Position numbers and translations under genes: made by a program
Shown here: positions 27,344 to 36,928 of the stretch, piece by piece
How the letters are laid out: the number at the start of each line of letters is the position of its first letter
Numbering within the stretch: the first letter of the stretch is position 1
The notes under the pieces: generated by a model
The model's input: the letters and a program-made list of their open reading frames with translations, nothing else
Databases searched by the model: none
Told to the model about the DNA's origin: nothing
NCBI RefSeq assembly: GCF_003046545.1
Contig: NZ_QAAA01000020.1
Coordinates: forward strand, 1 to 44,583
DNA from: Rhodovulum imhoffii
GTDB lineage: Bacteria > Pseudomonadota > Alphaproteobacteria > Rhodobacterales > Rhodobacteraceae
DNA: 44,583 bases
Direction: 5' to 3'

Positions 27344-28090
27344 ATGGTCCTGACAGAACCCCCCCTTACCCAGACGGATTGTGCCGAGTGCCCGATTCGC
27401 CATCGGGCCGTTTGCGCCCGGTGCGAACCCACGGAACTCGAACAGCTCGAGAGTATGAAATACTATCGCAGCTTCGAGGCCGGTCAGACCGTGATCTGGT
27501 CCGGCGACCGCATGGATTTCGTTGCCTCTGTGGTTGAGGGCATCGCCACGCTCAGCCAGACGATGGAGGATGGCCGGACCCAGATGGTCGGCCTGCTGCT
27601 GCCATCGGACTTTGTCGGCCGCCCGGGCCGGGAGGTGGCCGCCTATGACGTGATCGCCACGACATCGCTGACGATGTGCTGCTTCCGGCGCAAGCCGTTT
27701 GAGGGGCTGATGATCAAGACGCCGCATATCGGCCAGCGTTTGCTGGAGATGACGCTGGATGAACTGGATGCCGCACGGGAGTGGATGCTGCTTCTGGGGC
27801 GCAAAACCGCCCGCGAGAAGATTGCCAGCCTCCTGGTCATCATTGCCCGCCGGGATGCGGCCCTCAAGCAGGTCAACACCACCACCCGAATCGTCTTCGA
27901 TCTGCCCCTGACGCGGGAAGCCATGGCCGATTACCTCGGTCTGACGCTGGAAACCGTCAGCCGTCAGATCTCGGCGCTCAAGCGCGACGGGGTGATCGTG
28001 CTGGAAGGCAAGCGCCATGTCACCATCCCCGACTTCGATCGCCTGCTTGGCGAAACCGGAGACGACGCCGACGGGGGCCCGCTGATCTGA
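27344..28090 (+). CDS. fnrL: Oxygen-sensing Crp/Fnr regulator FnrL
   Basis: 248 residues, the usual FnrL length. N-terminal cysteines C13, C16, C24 and C27 (DCAECPIRHRAVCARC) and a central CC pair at 112-113 provide ligands for the oxygen-sensitive 4Fe-4S cluster. A cyclic-nucleotide-like barrel follows, then the helix-turn-helix REAMADYLGLTLETVSRQISAL, whose E-x3-R recognition residues fit an FNR site. It should activate hemN, ccoNOQP and other low-oxygen genes. The start at 27344 was chosen over a long upstream extension that overlaps hemN. Its own upstream FNR box suggests negative autoregulation. Confidence 0.95.
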   Translation: MVLTEPPLTQTDCAECPIRHRAVCARCEPTELEQLESMKYYRSFEAGQTVIWSGDRMDFVASVVEGIATLSQTMEDGRTQMVGLLLPSDFVGRPGREVAAYDVIATTSLTMCCFRRKPFEGLMIKTPHIGQRLLEMTLDELDAAREWMLLLGRKTAREKIASLLVIIARRDAALKQVNTTTRIVFDLPLTREAMADYLGLTLETVSRQISALKRDGVIVLEGKRHVTIPDFDRLLGETGDDADGGPLI

Positions 28091-28126
28091 GCAGGGCGCT
28101 TTGGTCGCAGGCCCGCCCGCGCGGGG

Positions 28127-28157
28127 CCGGTCAGGACCGGCATGTCTTTTCTTTTCG
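28127..28157 (+). terminator. Rho-independent terminator after fnrL
   Basis: CCGGTCAGGACCGG forms a short GC stem at 28127-28140, followed by a T-rich tract (TCTTTTCTTTT). It lies 37 bases after the fnrL stop. The remaining bases to the thiC riboswitch (28158-28365) show no supported gene. Confidence 0.65.
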
Positions 28158-28365
28158 TCAAGAAAGTTTCACTGCGCGAATCGTTTCAAACGCTCGACGG
28201 GCACGCAATGCCCGGGCGTCTGAACGCGCCGGACCCCGCTGCGCCACGTTCAGGGTCACGGCAAGACCATCGCCATGCCTGAGAGGATGCGGGCCCACCG
28301 ACGGCACTTTGCCCGGACAGAGCCGCGATTGACCTTGCCGCGCCCTGCCCCTAGGGTGGCCGTGT

Positions 28366-30223
<1,858 letters not shown>

Positions 30224-30258
30224 GATCATAGGTGCCGCCGGGTGGCGGCACCGGCCCC

Positions 30259-31098
30259 TCAATGGGCCATCAGCACCGGAACTTCGGTATTTTCCAGCAT
30301 GTGGCGGGTGGCCCCGCCCAGCAGCGCCTCCCGGAACCGGGAATGGCCGTAGGCCCCCATCACGATCATGTCGGCCTCGATGTCCTGGGCATGTCGGCGC
30401 AGCACGTCGGCCACCCGCGGCATGGTCTTCGCCAAGACCGAGATTTCCGTGCGCACCCCATGGCGCGACAACATCTGGGACAGCGCCCCGCCCGGATCCG
30501 ACCGGTCCGGACCGTGCTGCGGCGGGTCGATCACCGCGATATTCACCGACTCGGCTGCCTGCAAGAGCGGCAGCGCCCGGCGAATCGCGGAAAGAGCCTC
30601 CGCGCTCTGGTTCCAGGCAATGATGATCTTGCGCCCGATGACGGCGGCATTCGCATCTTCGGGCATCACCAGCAGGGGGGCCTGACCGTCGAACATGACG
30701 GCCTCAACAGCGGCCTCGTCCTCGATTCCTCGGTGTTCGCCGTAAGGGCGGGGCATGACGACGATGTCAGAGAACCGTGCCCGCTGGGCCACGAGATGGC
30801 TGAGCCCGGCGATCTGGGCCACGGCGGCTTCCGCAGACCATTTCAGGGAATCGCGCTCCAGTCGCGTCTTGACGCCGGCTTCGATCCGGGTTGCGTCCTC
30901 CTGTGCCTTTTGCAGGGTTTCCTGCTGTATGAAGGCGTTGGCGCCAGCATAGTAATACCCCGTCTGGGTGCGGTCCACGCCCAGGCACAGCACATCGAGA
31001 TGCGCATCCTCGCGCTGGGCCAGGGTTACCGCCGAGTCCAGCGCCGAATTCACAAGGTCGGTGTCGGTGATGATCGTCAGAATGGTCTTGTAAGCCAA
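30259..31098 (-). CDS. Universal stress protein, tandem Usp domains
   Basis: 279 residues made of two Usp domains. The second ends with VMGAYGHSRFREALLGGATRHMLENTEVPVLMAH, containing the G-x2-G-x9-G(S/T)-type nucleotide loop; the first (MAYKTILTIITDTDLVNSALD) is more divergent. Cytoplasmic, role probably in low-oxygen or stress adaptation. It is divergent from ccoN with two FNR boxes between them; the nearer box is centred 72 bases from its start codon. In related bacteria a usp gene occupies this place beside the cbb3 operon. It converges on thiC with a 35-base gap. Confidence 0.88.
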   Translation of the reverse strand: MAYKTILTIITDTDLVNSALDSAVTLAQREDAHLDVLCLGVDRTQTGYYYAGANAFIQQETLQKAQEDATRIEAGVKTRLERDSLKWSAEAAVAQIAGLSHLVAQRARFSDIVVMPRPYGEHRGIEDEAAVEAVMFDGQAPLLVMPEDANAAVIGRKIIIAWNQSAEALSAIRRALPLLQAAESVNIAVIDPPQHGPDRSDPGGALSQMLSRHGVRTEISVLAKTMPRVADVLRRHAQDIEADMIVMGAYGHSRFREALLGGATRHMLENTEVPVLMAH

Positions 31099-31163
31099 TG
31101 AATTGCTCCTTCCCCGTCAAACATGGGTCTGACGCAGCGTAGGCGTGCGAAGGCAGGTCAACC

Positions 31164-31177
31164 TTGATTTTAATCAA
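31164..31177. promoter_or_regulatory. FNR box 1 between uspA-like gene and ccoN
   Basis: TTGATTTTAATCAA is a perfect match to TTGAT-N4-ATCAA. It is the one nearer the usp gene. At 41.5 bases on the minus strand it would place the usp transcript start near 31129, leaving a short leader. Confidence 0.93.
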
Positions 31178-31195
31178 GCTGGAATTGTCCTAATC

Positions 31196-31209
31196 TTGAC
31201 ATGGATCAA
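31196..31209. promoter_or_regulatory. FNR box 2, proximal to ccoN
   Basis: TTGACATGGATCAA matches the FNR consensus with one substitution. Its centre lies 32 bases (about three helical turns) from box 1. At class-II spacing it predicts the ccoN transcript start near 31244, about 50 bases before the ATG. Confidence 0.88.
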
Positions 31210-31294
31210 GGCATATTTTTGCATACCGGTGGATACCGCCGGTATCTTTGGGAGAAGACCGGTTGAGTCGCCGGGGGAAGACAAAGGGAACATC

Positions 31295-32893
31295 ATGTGG
31301 GACTATGTTAAGATCGCCGTTCTCGGCGTGATTGCGGTGTGTGCCGCGATCGCGGCGAACTACGCGCGCGACATGGCGTATCTCGTGCATGCGTTGATCG
31401 TCATGCTCGTGGCCGCCGGATTCTTCATTTACACACTGCGCCAGATGGATAAGCCCAGGCTTGCCCATGACGGCGAATACCTGGATGGGGTTATCCGGGC
31501 CGGTGTTATCGCAACCGCCTTCTGGGGGGTTGTGGGCTTTGCAGCCGGGACTTTCATCGCCAGTCAGCTGGCCTTCCCGTCGCTCAACTTCGAATGGGCG
31601 CAGGGGTACGCAAACTTCGGGCGGCTGCGGCCTCTGCACACTTCGGCAGTGATTTTTGCTTTTGGCGGCAACGCGCTGATCGCGACATCGTTCTACGTGG
31701 TGCAACGCACCTCGGCCGCGCGCCTTTGGGGCGGAAACGCGGCCTGGTTCGTGTTCTGGGGTTACAACCTTTTCATCATCCTGGCGGCGACCGGCTACCT
31801 CCTGGGGGCGACTCAGTCCAAGGAATATGCCGAGCCCGAGTGGTATGTGGACTGGTGGCTGACCGTCGTCTGGGTCGTTTACCTTGCGGTTTTCTTCGGC
31901 ACTATTCTCAAGCGCAAGGAAAAGCACATCTACGTGGCGAACTGGTTCTACCTGTCGTTCATCGTGACGATCGCCATGCTGCATGTCGTTAACAACCTGT
32001 CGATTCCGGTGTCGCTGTTCGGCGCCAAGTCGGTGCAGGTCTTCGCCGGCGTCCAGGACGCCATGACCCAGTGGTGGTACGGCCATAACGCGGTCGGTTT
32101 CTTCCTGACCGCAGGCTTTCTTGGGATGATGTACTATTTCGTACCCAAGCAGGCGGAGCGCCCGGTCTACAGCTACAAGCTGTCGATCATCCATTTCTGG
32201 GCGCTGATCTTCCTGTACATCTGGGCCGGCCCGCACCACCTGCACTATACGGCGCTGCCCGACTGGGCCTCTACGCTGGGCATGGTGTTCTCGGTCATGC
32301 TGTGGATGCCCAGCTGGGGCGGCATGATCAACGGCCTGATGACGCTGTCCGGCGCTTGGGACAAGCTGCGCACCGACCCGGTCATCCGCATGATGGTGGT
32401 ATCGGTCGGCTTCTACGGCATGTCCACCTTCGAAGGCCCGATGATGTCGATCAAGGCGGTCAACTCGCTGTCGCACTACACCGACTGGACGATCGGCCAC
32501 GTGCATTCCGGCGCCCTTGGCTGGAACGGCATGATCACCTTCGGCGCACTTTATTTCCTGGCTCCGCGACTTTGGAACAAGGAGCGTCTTTACAGCCTGA
32601 CACTGGTAAGCTGGCACTTCTGGCTGGCGACCATCGGCATCGTGCTCTATGCGGCGTCGATGTGGGTCACCGGCATAATGGAAGGCCTGATGTGGCGTGA
32701 GGTCGATGCCCAGGGTTTCCTGGTCAACAGCTTTGCCGACACCGTCAGCGCCAAGTACCCGATGTATGTCGTGCGTGCCATTGGCGGCGGGCTCTACGTC
32801 GCCGGGGGTGTGATCATGTGCTACAACCTGTGGAAAACCGCGACATCGGCCCCTGCCAAGAAGGCGGCGGCGGTTGCGGCCCCGGCTGAATAA
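31295..32893 (+). CDS. ccoN: cbb3-type cytochrome c oxidase subunit I
   Basis: 532 residues, the catalytic haem-copper subunit reducing oxygen to water with high affinity. It has about twelve membrane helices and the conserved histidine segments [50 protein letters not shown] and [19 protein letters not shown], which provide haem b, CuB and haem b3 ligands. The start ATG 31295 gives [11 protein letters not shown]; upstream sequence belongs to the FNR-regulated promoter. First gene of ccoNOQP, expected to be activated by FnrL. Confidence 0.97.
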   Translation: MWDYVKIAVLGVIAVCAAIAANYARDMAYLVHALIVMLVAAGFFIYTLRQMDKPRLAHDGEYLDGVIRAGVIATAFWGVVGFAAGTFIASQLAFPSLNFEWAQGYANFGRLRPLHTSAVIFAFGGNALIATSFYVVQRTSAARLWGGNAAWFVFWGYNLFIILAATGYLLGATQSKEYAEPEWYVDWWLTVVWVVYLAVFFGTILKRKEKHIYVANWFYLSFIVTIAMLHVVNNLSIPVSLFGAKSVQVFAGVQDAMTQWWYGHNAVGFFLTAGFLGMMYYFVPKQAERPVYSYKLSIIHFWALIFLYIWAGPHHLHYTALPDWASTLGMVFSVMLWMPSWGGMINGLMTLSGAWDKLRTDPVIRMMVVSVGFYGMSTFEGPMMSIKAVNSLSHYTDWTIGHVHSGALGWNGMITFGALYFLAPRLWNKERLYSLTLVSWHFWLATIGIVLYAASMWVTGIMEGLMWREVDAQGFLVNSFADTVSAKYPMYVVRAIGGGLYVAGGVIMCYNLWKTATSAPAKKAAAVAAPAE

Positions 32894-32904
32894 GGAGCGC
32901 AGCA

Positions 32905-33633
32905 ATGGGTATTCTTGACAAACACAAGATCCTTGAGAAGAACGCGTCGCTGCTGCTTGTCTTCAGCTTCCTGGTCGTGACGGTCGGCGGCCTGGTCGAG
33001 ATCGCGCCGCTGTTCTACCTTGAAAATACCATCGAGGAAGTGGATGGTGTGCGGCCCTATTCGCCGATGGAACTGGCCGGGCGCGATGTTTACGTCCGTG
33101 AAGGCTGCTATGTCTGCCACAGCCAGATGATCCGCCCGATGCGGGATGAGGTCGAACGCTATGGCCATTACAGCCTTGCGGCGGAATCGATGTACGACCA
33201 CCCCTTCCAATGGGGATCGAAGCGGACCGGGCCGGATCTGGCCCGTGTTGGCGGCCGCTACTCCGATGACTGGCAGGCCCAGCACCTGCGCGACCCGCAG
33301 TCTGTGGTGCCGGAATCGGTGATGCCCAAATATGCCTTTCTCGAGAATCGCATGATTGACGGCAAGTATATCGGTGACGTGATGCGCACCCATCGCCTTG
33401 TGGGCGTGCCCTATACCGACGAGATGCTGGAAAACGCCCAGGCGGATTTCCAGGCCCAGATCGACCCCTATGCCGATGGCGTGGACGGCCTGCTGGAGCG
33501 GTATCCGGGCGCTCAGGTGCGCAATTTCGACGGAAGTCCCGGGATTTCCGAAATGGATGCGTTGATCGCGTATCTGCAGATGCTTGGCACGCTGGTCGAT
33601 TTCTCGACCTTCGAAGCTGACGCGAGCCGGTAA
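32905..33633 (+). CDS. ccoO: cbb3-type cytochrome c oxidase subunit II (mono-haem)
   Basis: 242 residues. An N-terminal membrane anchor ([18 protein letters not shown]) is followed by one c-type haem site, CYVCHS near residue 70, and the segment [18 protein letters not shown] typical of CcoO. A methionine-containing loop ([10 protein letters not shown]) probably supplies the axial ligand. It transfers electrons from CcoP or cytochrome c to CcoN. It lies 11 bases after ccoN with AAGGAG upstream. Confidence 0.97.
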   Translation: MGILDKHKILEKNASLLLVFSFLVVTVGGLVEIAPLFYLENTIEEVDGVRPYSPMELAGRDVYVREGCYVCHSQMIRPMRDEVERYGHYSLAAESMYDHPFQWGSKRTGPDLARVGGRYSDDWQAQHLRDPQSVVPESVMPKYAFLENRMIDGKYIGDVMRTHRLVGVPYTDEMLENAQADFQAQIDPYADGVDGLLERYPGAQVRNFDGSPGISEMDALIAYLQMLGTLVDFSTFEADASR

Positions 33634-33643
33634 GGAGAGAGGT

Positions 33644-33862
33644 ATGGATACCTACTCCGCCCTGCGCGCATTCGCCGATAGCTGGGCACTGCTGGCGTTG
33701 ACGATGTTCTTCATCGGCGTTGTTGTCTGGGTGTTTCGCCCGGGCAGCACGCCGCAGCACCGCGACAGCGCCAACATCCCCTTCCGTCACGAAGACAAAC
33801 CCGCCCGCACCGGAGGGCCTGATGCCAGCGGTGCGACTTCCAGCAAGGAGGCGCGGACATGA
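33644..33862 (+). CDS. ccoQ: cbb3-type oxidase small subunit CcoQ
   Basis: 72 residues: one membrane helix (WALLALTMFFIGVVVWVF) then RPGSTPQHRDSANIPF and a polar tail, as in CcoQ. It is thought to stabilise the cbb3 complex, particularly under oxygen. AAGGAGAGAGGT precedes the ATG at 33644. It begins 10 bases after ccoO and overlaps ccoP by 4 bases. Confidence 0.92.
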   Translation: MDTYSALRAFADSWALLALTMFFIGVVVWVFRPGSTPQHRDSANIPFRHEDKPARTGGPDASGATSSKEART

Positions 33863-34740
33863 GCACGAAGATCAACAAAGATCCCGACCAGGTCGAGACG
33901 ACCGGCCATAGCTGGGATGGAATCGAGGAGTTGAACAACCCCCTGCCGAGCTGGTGGTTGTGGAGCTTCTACGGATGTATCCTGTTTGCCCTGGTCTACA
34001 GCATTCTTTACCCGGCCTGGCCACTTCTGGACAAAGCCACCCCCGGTATTCTGGGTTATTCCACGCGGGCGGAGGTTGCAAAGGACATCCAGAAATTCGA
34101 AGACGCCAACGCCAACCTCGTCTCCCGTCTGGAAACGATCGATCTGGATATGGCGACCATCCGCGCCGACGAAGATCTCTACAATTACGCGGTTCAGGGC
34201 GGCGCAGCCGTGTTCCGGACCTGGTGCGCCCAGTGCCACGGCTCCGGCGCGGCGGGGGTTCAGGCCTCGGGCTATCCGAACCTGACCGACGACGACTGGC
34301 TTTGGGGCGGCGCTCTGGAAGACATCCACTACACGGTGACCAACGGCATTCGCAACGAGGACAATCCCGACGCGCGCTGGTCGCAGATGCCGGCCTTCGG
34401 TGCGGATGAACTGCTTTCCAACGAGGAAATCGGGCAGGTGGTTCAATATGTCCTGAAAATTTCGGGTCAGGAACATGATGCCGCATTGGCAACGCCGGGG
34501 GAAACGGTTTTCCTTGATAACTGTGCTGCCTGCCACATGGATGACGGCACCGGTGACCGCTATCAGGGCGCGCCCAATCTGACGGACGCAATCTGGCTGT
34601 ATGGCGGCGATGCCGAAACGCTGACTGAAACAGTCAAGAATGCGCGTTTCGGTGTTATGCCGACGCATGTTGAACGCCTTTCGGAGGCGGAGCGTCGGGC
34701 GGTCGCGGTGTATGTGCATACCCGTGGTGGCGGCGAGTGA
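33859..34740 (+). CDS. ccoP: cbb3-type cytochrome c oxidase subunit III (di-haem)
   Basis: 293 residues. A cytoplasmic N-terminus with HSWDGIEELNNPLPSWWLW, a membrane helix, then two c-type haem domains with CAQCHG (about residue 124) and CAACHM (about 218). It receives electrons from bc1 through cytochrome c and passes them to CcoO. The ATG overlaps the ccoQ stop (ATGA). Last gene of the ccoNOQP transcript, followed by hairpins. Confidence 0.97.
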   Translation: MSTKINKDPDQVETTGHSWDGIEELNNPLPSWWLWSFYGCILFALVYSILYPAWPLLDKATPGILGYSTRAEVAKDIQKFEDANANLVSRLETIDLDMATIRADEDLYNYAVQGGAAVFRTWCAQCHGSGAAGVQASGYPNLTDDDWLWGGALEDIHYTVTNGIRNEDNPDARWSQMPAFGADELLSNEEIGQVVQYVLKISGQEHDAALATPGETVFLDNCAACHMDDGTGDRYQGAPNLTDAIWLYGGDAETLTETVKNARFGVMPTHVERLSEAERRAVAVYVHTRGGGE

Positions 34741-34751
34741 CATCACAGCTT

Positions 34752-34773
34752 CCGGGGGCCGCATGGCCCCCGG
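34752..34773 (+). terminator. GC-rich hairpin after ccoP
   Basis: A perfect 9-bp stem CCGGGGGCC/GGCCCCCGG with loop GCAT begins 12 bases after the ccoP stop. It has no T run, so it may stabilise the mRNA end or act with the terminator farther on. Confidence 0.55.
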
Positions 34774-34885
34774 CAGATGGCACCGGCCCCCATCCTGTTC
34801 GCGCGTTTCCACGGGGGTCGGTGTCCATAATCACCGATGCTCCGCCCCCCGTCCAGACCGCAACAGGAAAGAGTACTGGTCGCAG

Positions 34886-34907
34886 CGCATCGGGCGGTGC
34901 GGTTTTT
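34886..34907 (+). terminator. Candidate rho-independent terminator between ccoP and ccoG
   Basis: CGCATC (34886-34891) pairs with GGTGCG (34896-34901) around loop GGGC, followed by G and five Ts. A longer outer arm ACCGCA/TGCGGT is also possible. It lies about 145 bases after ccoP and before the ccoG upstream region. Confidence 0.5.
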
Positions 34908-34918
34908 CAGCCAAACCT

Positions 34919-34946
34919 ATGTGATCCGTGCATGCCAGATGTGATC
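34919..34946 (+). promoter_or_regulatory. Direct repeat upstream of ccoG
   Basis: ATGTGATC occurs at 34919-34926 and again at 34939-34946, exactly 20 bases apart (two helical turns). It lies in the 302-base gap before ccoG, which holds no gene and no FNR box. Phased repeats like this are typical of regulator binding sites, but the factor is unknown. Confidence 0.35.
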
Positions 34947-35042
34947 TGCGGCCGCTTTCCATTCTGAAATGCAAGGTTTACGTTTTGGAAAGTCAAGGAC
35001 GCATGGGGTCGCACCTGCGTTCAAGCCGAACGGAGTGAGCGT

Positions 35043-36470
35043 GTGAGCTCTTCAGACCAGCCCCCCGACCGCCTTTACAGCGCCCGTGAGCCCATCTTCC
35101 CCCGCCGCGTTTCCGGCAGGTTCCGCAGTCTCAAGTGGTGGATCATGGGCGTCACGCTGGGTCTTTACTACCTGCTGCCCTGGATTCGCTGGGATCGCGG
35201 GTCAAACCTGCCGAACCAGGCGGTTCTGATCGACCTTGCAAACCGTCGCTTCTTCTTTTTTCAGATCGAGATCTGGCCGCATGAATTCTATTTCGTTGCC
35301 GGGCTGCTCATCATGGCGGGGCTGGGGCTTTTTCTGTTTACTTCGGCGCTGGGGCGGGTCTGGTGCGGCTATACATGCCCGCAGACCATCTGGACGGATC
35401 TTTTCATTCTGGCGGAACGCTGGATCGAGGGCGACCGCAACGCCCGTGTCCGCCTGTGGAATGCCAAGTGGGATTTCCGCAAATTCCGCCTGCGGAGCTT
35501 CAAGTATCTGGTCTGGCTTCTCATCGCGGTCAGCACCGGCGGCGCGTGGGTGTTTTATTTTGCCGATGCGCCGACGCTGCTTGTCGATCTGCTGACGCTG
35601 AGCGCGCATCCGGTGGCCTATTCGACGATTCTGGTTCTGACGCTGACCACGCTGATTTTCGGCGGCTTCATGCGTGAACAGGTCTGCGTCTACATGTGCC
35701 CCTGGCCACGTATCCAGGCGGCGCTGATGGATGAAGATACAATCACCATCGGCTACCGGGAATGGCGGGGCGAACCGCGCGGCAAGCATCGCAAGGCCGA
35801 GGGGGCCGAGAAGCTGGGCGATTGCATCGATTGCAGCGCCTGCGTGAACGTCTGCCCGATGGGAATCGATATTCGCGACGGGCAGCAGTTGGCCTGCATC
35901 ACCTGTGCCCTTTGCATCGACGCCTGCGACGACGTCATGGAAAAGATCGGAAAGCCGCGCGGGTTGATCGATTACATGGCACTTTCCGACGAGGCGCGTG
36001 AGCGTGCCGGAGAGCCGGCAAAATCCGTCTGGAAGCACATTTTCCGGGTGCGAACCCTCCTTTACACCGCGCTTTGGGGGGCGGTGGGCATTGCGTTGCT
36101 GGCGGCTCTGTTCGCACGTTCTCCCATCGATATGACGGTGTCGCCGGTGCGCAACCCGATCTACACGCTGTTGTCGGATGGCTCGATCCGCAACACCTAT
36201 GACGTGCGCGTTCGTAACATGCACGGTGAGGACACATCTTTCCGGATTTTCGTCGAGCCTGACAGCTACAGACTGGAAATCGAGGGTGCGGAGGGGGATC
36301 TCGTGACGGTCCCGGCGGACTCGACCGGCCTCCAGAGGGTGTATATCGTGGCCCCGGCGGGCAGCGAAGCGGCGACTTCGGTGCGGTCGGACCTGCGTAT
36401 CTGGCTCCATGATCAGTCCGCCGATCTGAAGGCCTACACCGACACGGTGTTCAACGGGAAGATGAAATGA
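35043..36470 (+). CDS. ccoG: cbb3 oxidase assembly protein CcoG (RdxB/FixG type)
   Basis: 475 residues. A polyferredoxin-like membrane protein implicated in copper reduction for cbb3 assembly. Several N-terminal hydrophobic helices carry CGYTCPQTIW and the later CVYMCPWPR. Two 4Fe-4S ferredoxin sites follow: CIDCSACVNVCPMG and CITCALCIDACD. The C-terminal half is a periplasmic FixG-like domain. The start is GTG 35043, with ACGGAG seven bases upstream; an out-of-frame ATG nearby does not fit. First gene of ccoGHIS, overlapping ccoH by 4 bases. Confidence 0.95.
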   Translation: MSSSDQPPDRLYSAREPIFPRRVSGRFRSLKWWIMGVTLGLYYLLPWIRWDRGSNLPNQAVLIDLANRRFFFFQIEIWPHEFYFVAGLLIMAGLGLFLFTSALGRVWCGYTCPQTIWTDLFILAERWIEGDRNARVRLWNAKWDFRKFRLRSFKYLVWLLIAVSTGGAWVFYFADAPTLLVDLLTLSAHPVAYSTILVLTLTTLIFGGFMREQVCVYMCPWPRIQAALMDEDTITIGYREWRGEPRGKHRKAEGAEKLGDCIDCSACVNVCPMGIDIRDGQQLACITCALCIDACDDVMEKIGKPRGLIDYMALSDEARERAGEPAKSVWKHIFRVRTLLYTALWGAVGIALLAALFARSPIDMTVSPVRNPIYTLLSDGSIRNTYDVRVRNMHGEDTSFRIFVEPDSYRLEIEGAEGDLVTVPADSTGLQRVYIVAPAGSEAATSVRSDLRIWLHDQSADLKAYTDTVFNGKMK

Positions 36471-36928
36471 GCAACGAACTGACCGGGCGCAAGGTGCTGA
36501 TCATCACCGTCTCCGCGTTTGCGGTGGTGATCGCCGTCAATCTGACGCTGGCGTTTCAGGCTGTCAGCACCTTCCCCGGTCTCGAGGTCAAGAACAGTTA
36601 CGTCGCCAGCCAGGAGTTCGATGCCAATCGCGCCGCGCAACAGGCATTGGGCTGGCAGGTCGAGGCCGTTTACGACGGTGGCGTCCTTGCCCTGCGGATC
36701 AGTGAGCCCGATGGAACCGCAGCCCCCGTCACGGGGCTGGAGGTTGTGATCGGGCGTGCGACCCATGTGAAGGATGACCAGACGCCGAGCTTCACCTATG
36801 CCGATGGGCTTTTCCGAACGCCCCTCGACCTCGCGGCGGGTTACTGGAACCTGCGCCTTACCGCCCAGGGAGAGGACGGAGCCCTCTTCCGGCAGCGGAT
36901 CGAACTCCTCGTGAGGAACGAGTCGTGA
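36467..36928 (+). CDS. ccoH: cbb3 oxidase assembly protein CcoH (FixH family)
   Basis: 153 residues. One N-terminal membrane helix (VLIITVSAFAVVIAVNLTLAF) with the FixH start ELTGRKVLIITV, then the signature VKNSYVASQEFDANRAAQQALGW and a beta-rich periplasmic domain. It is needed for stability or assembly of cbb3. ATG overlaps the ccoG stop, and its own stop overlaps the ccoI start (GTGA), so translation of the three is coupled. Confidence 0.94.
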   Translation: MSNELTGRKVLIITVSAFAVVIAVNLTLAFQAVSTFPGLEVKNSYVASQEFDANRAAQQALGWQVEAVYDGGVLALRISEPDGTAAPVTGLEVVIGRATHVKDDQTPSFTYADGLFRTPLDLAAGYWNLRLTAQGEDGALFRQRIELLVRNES

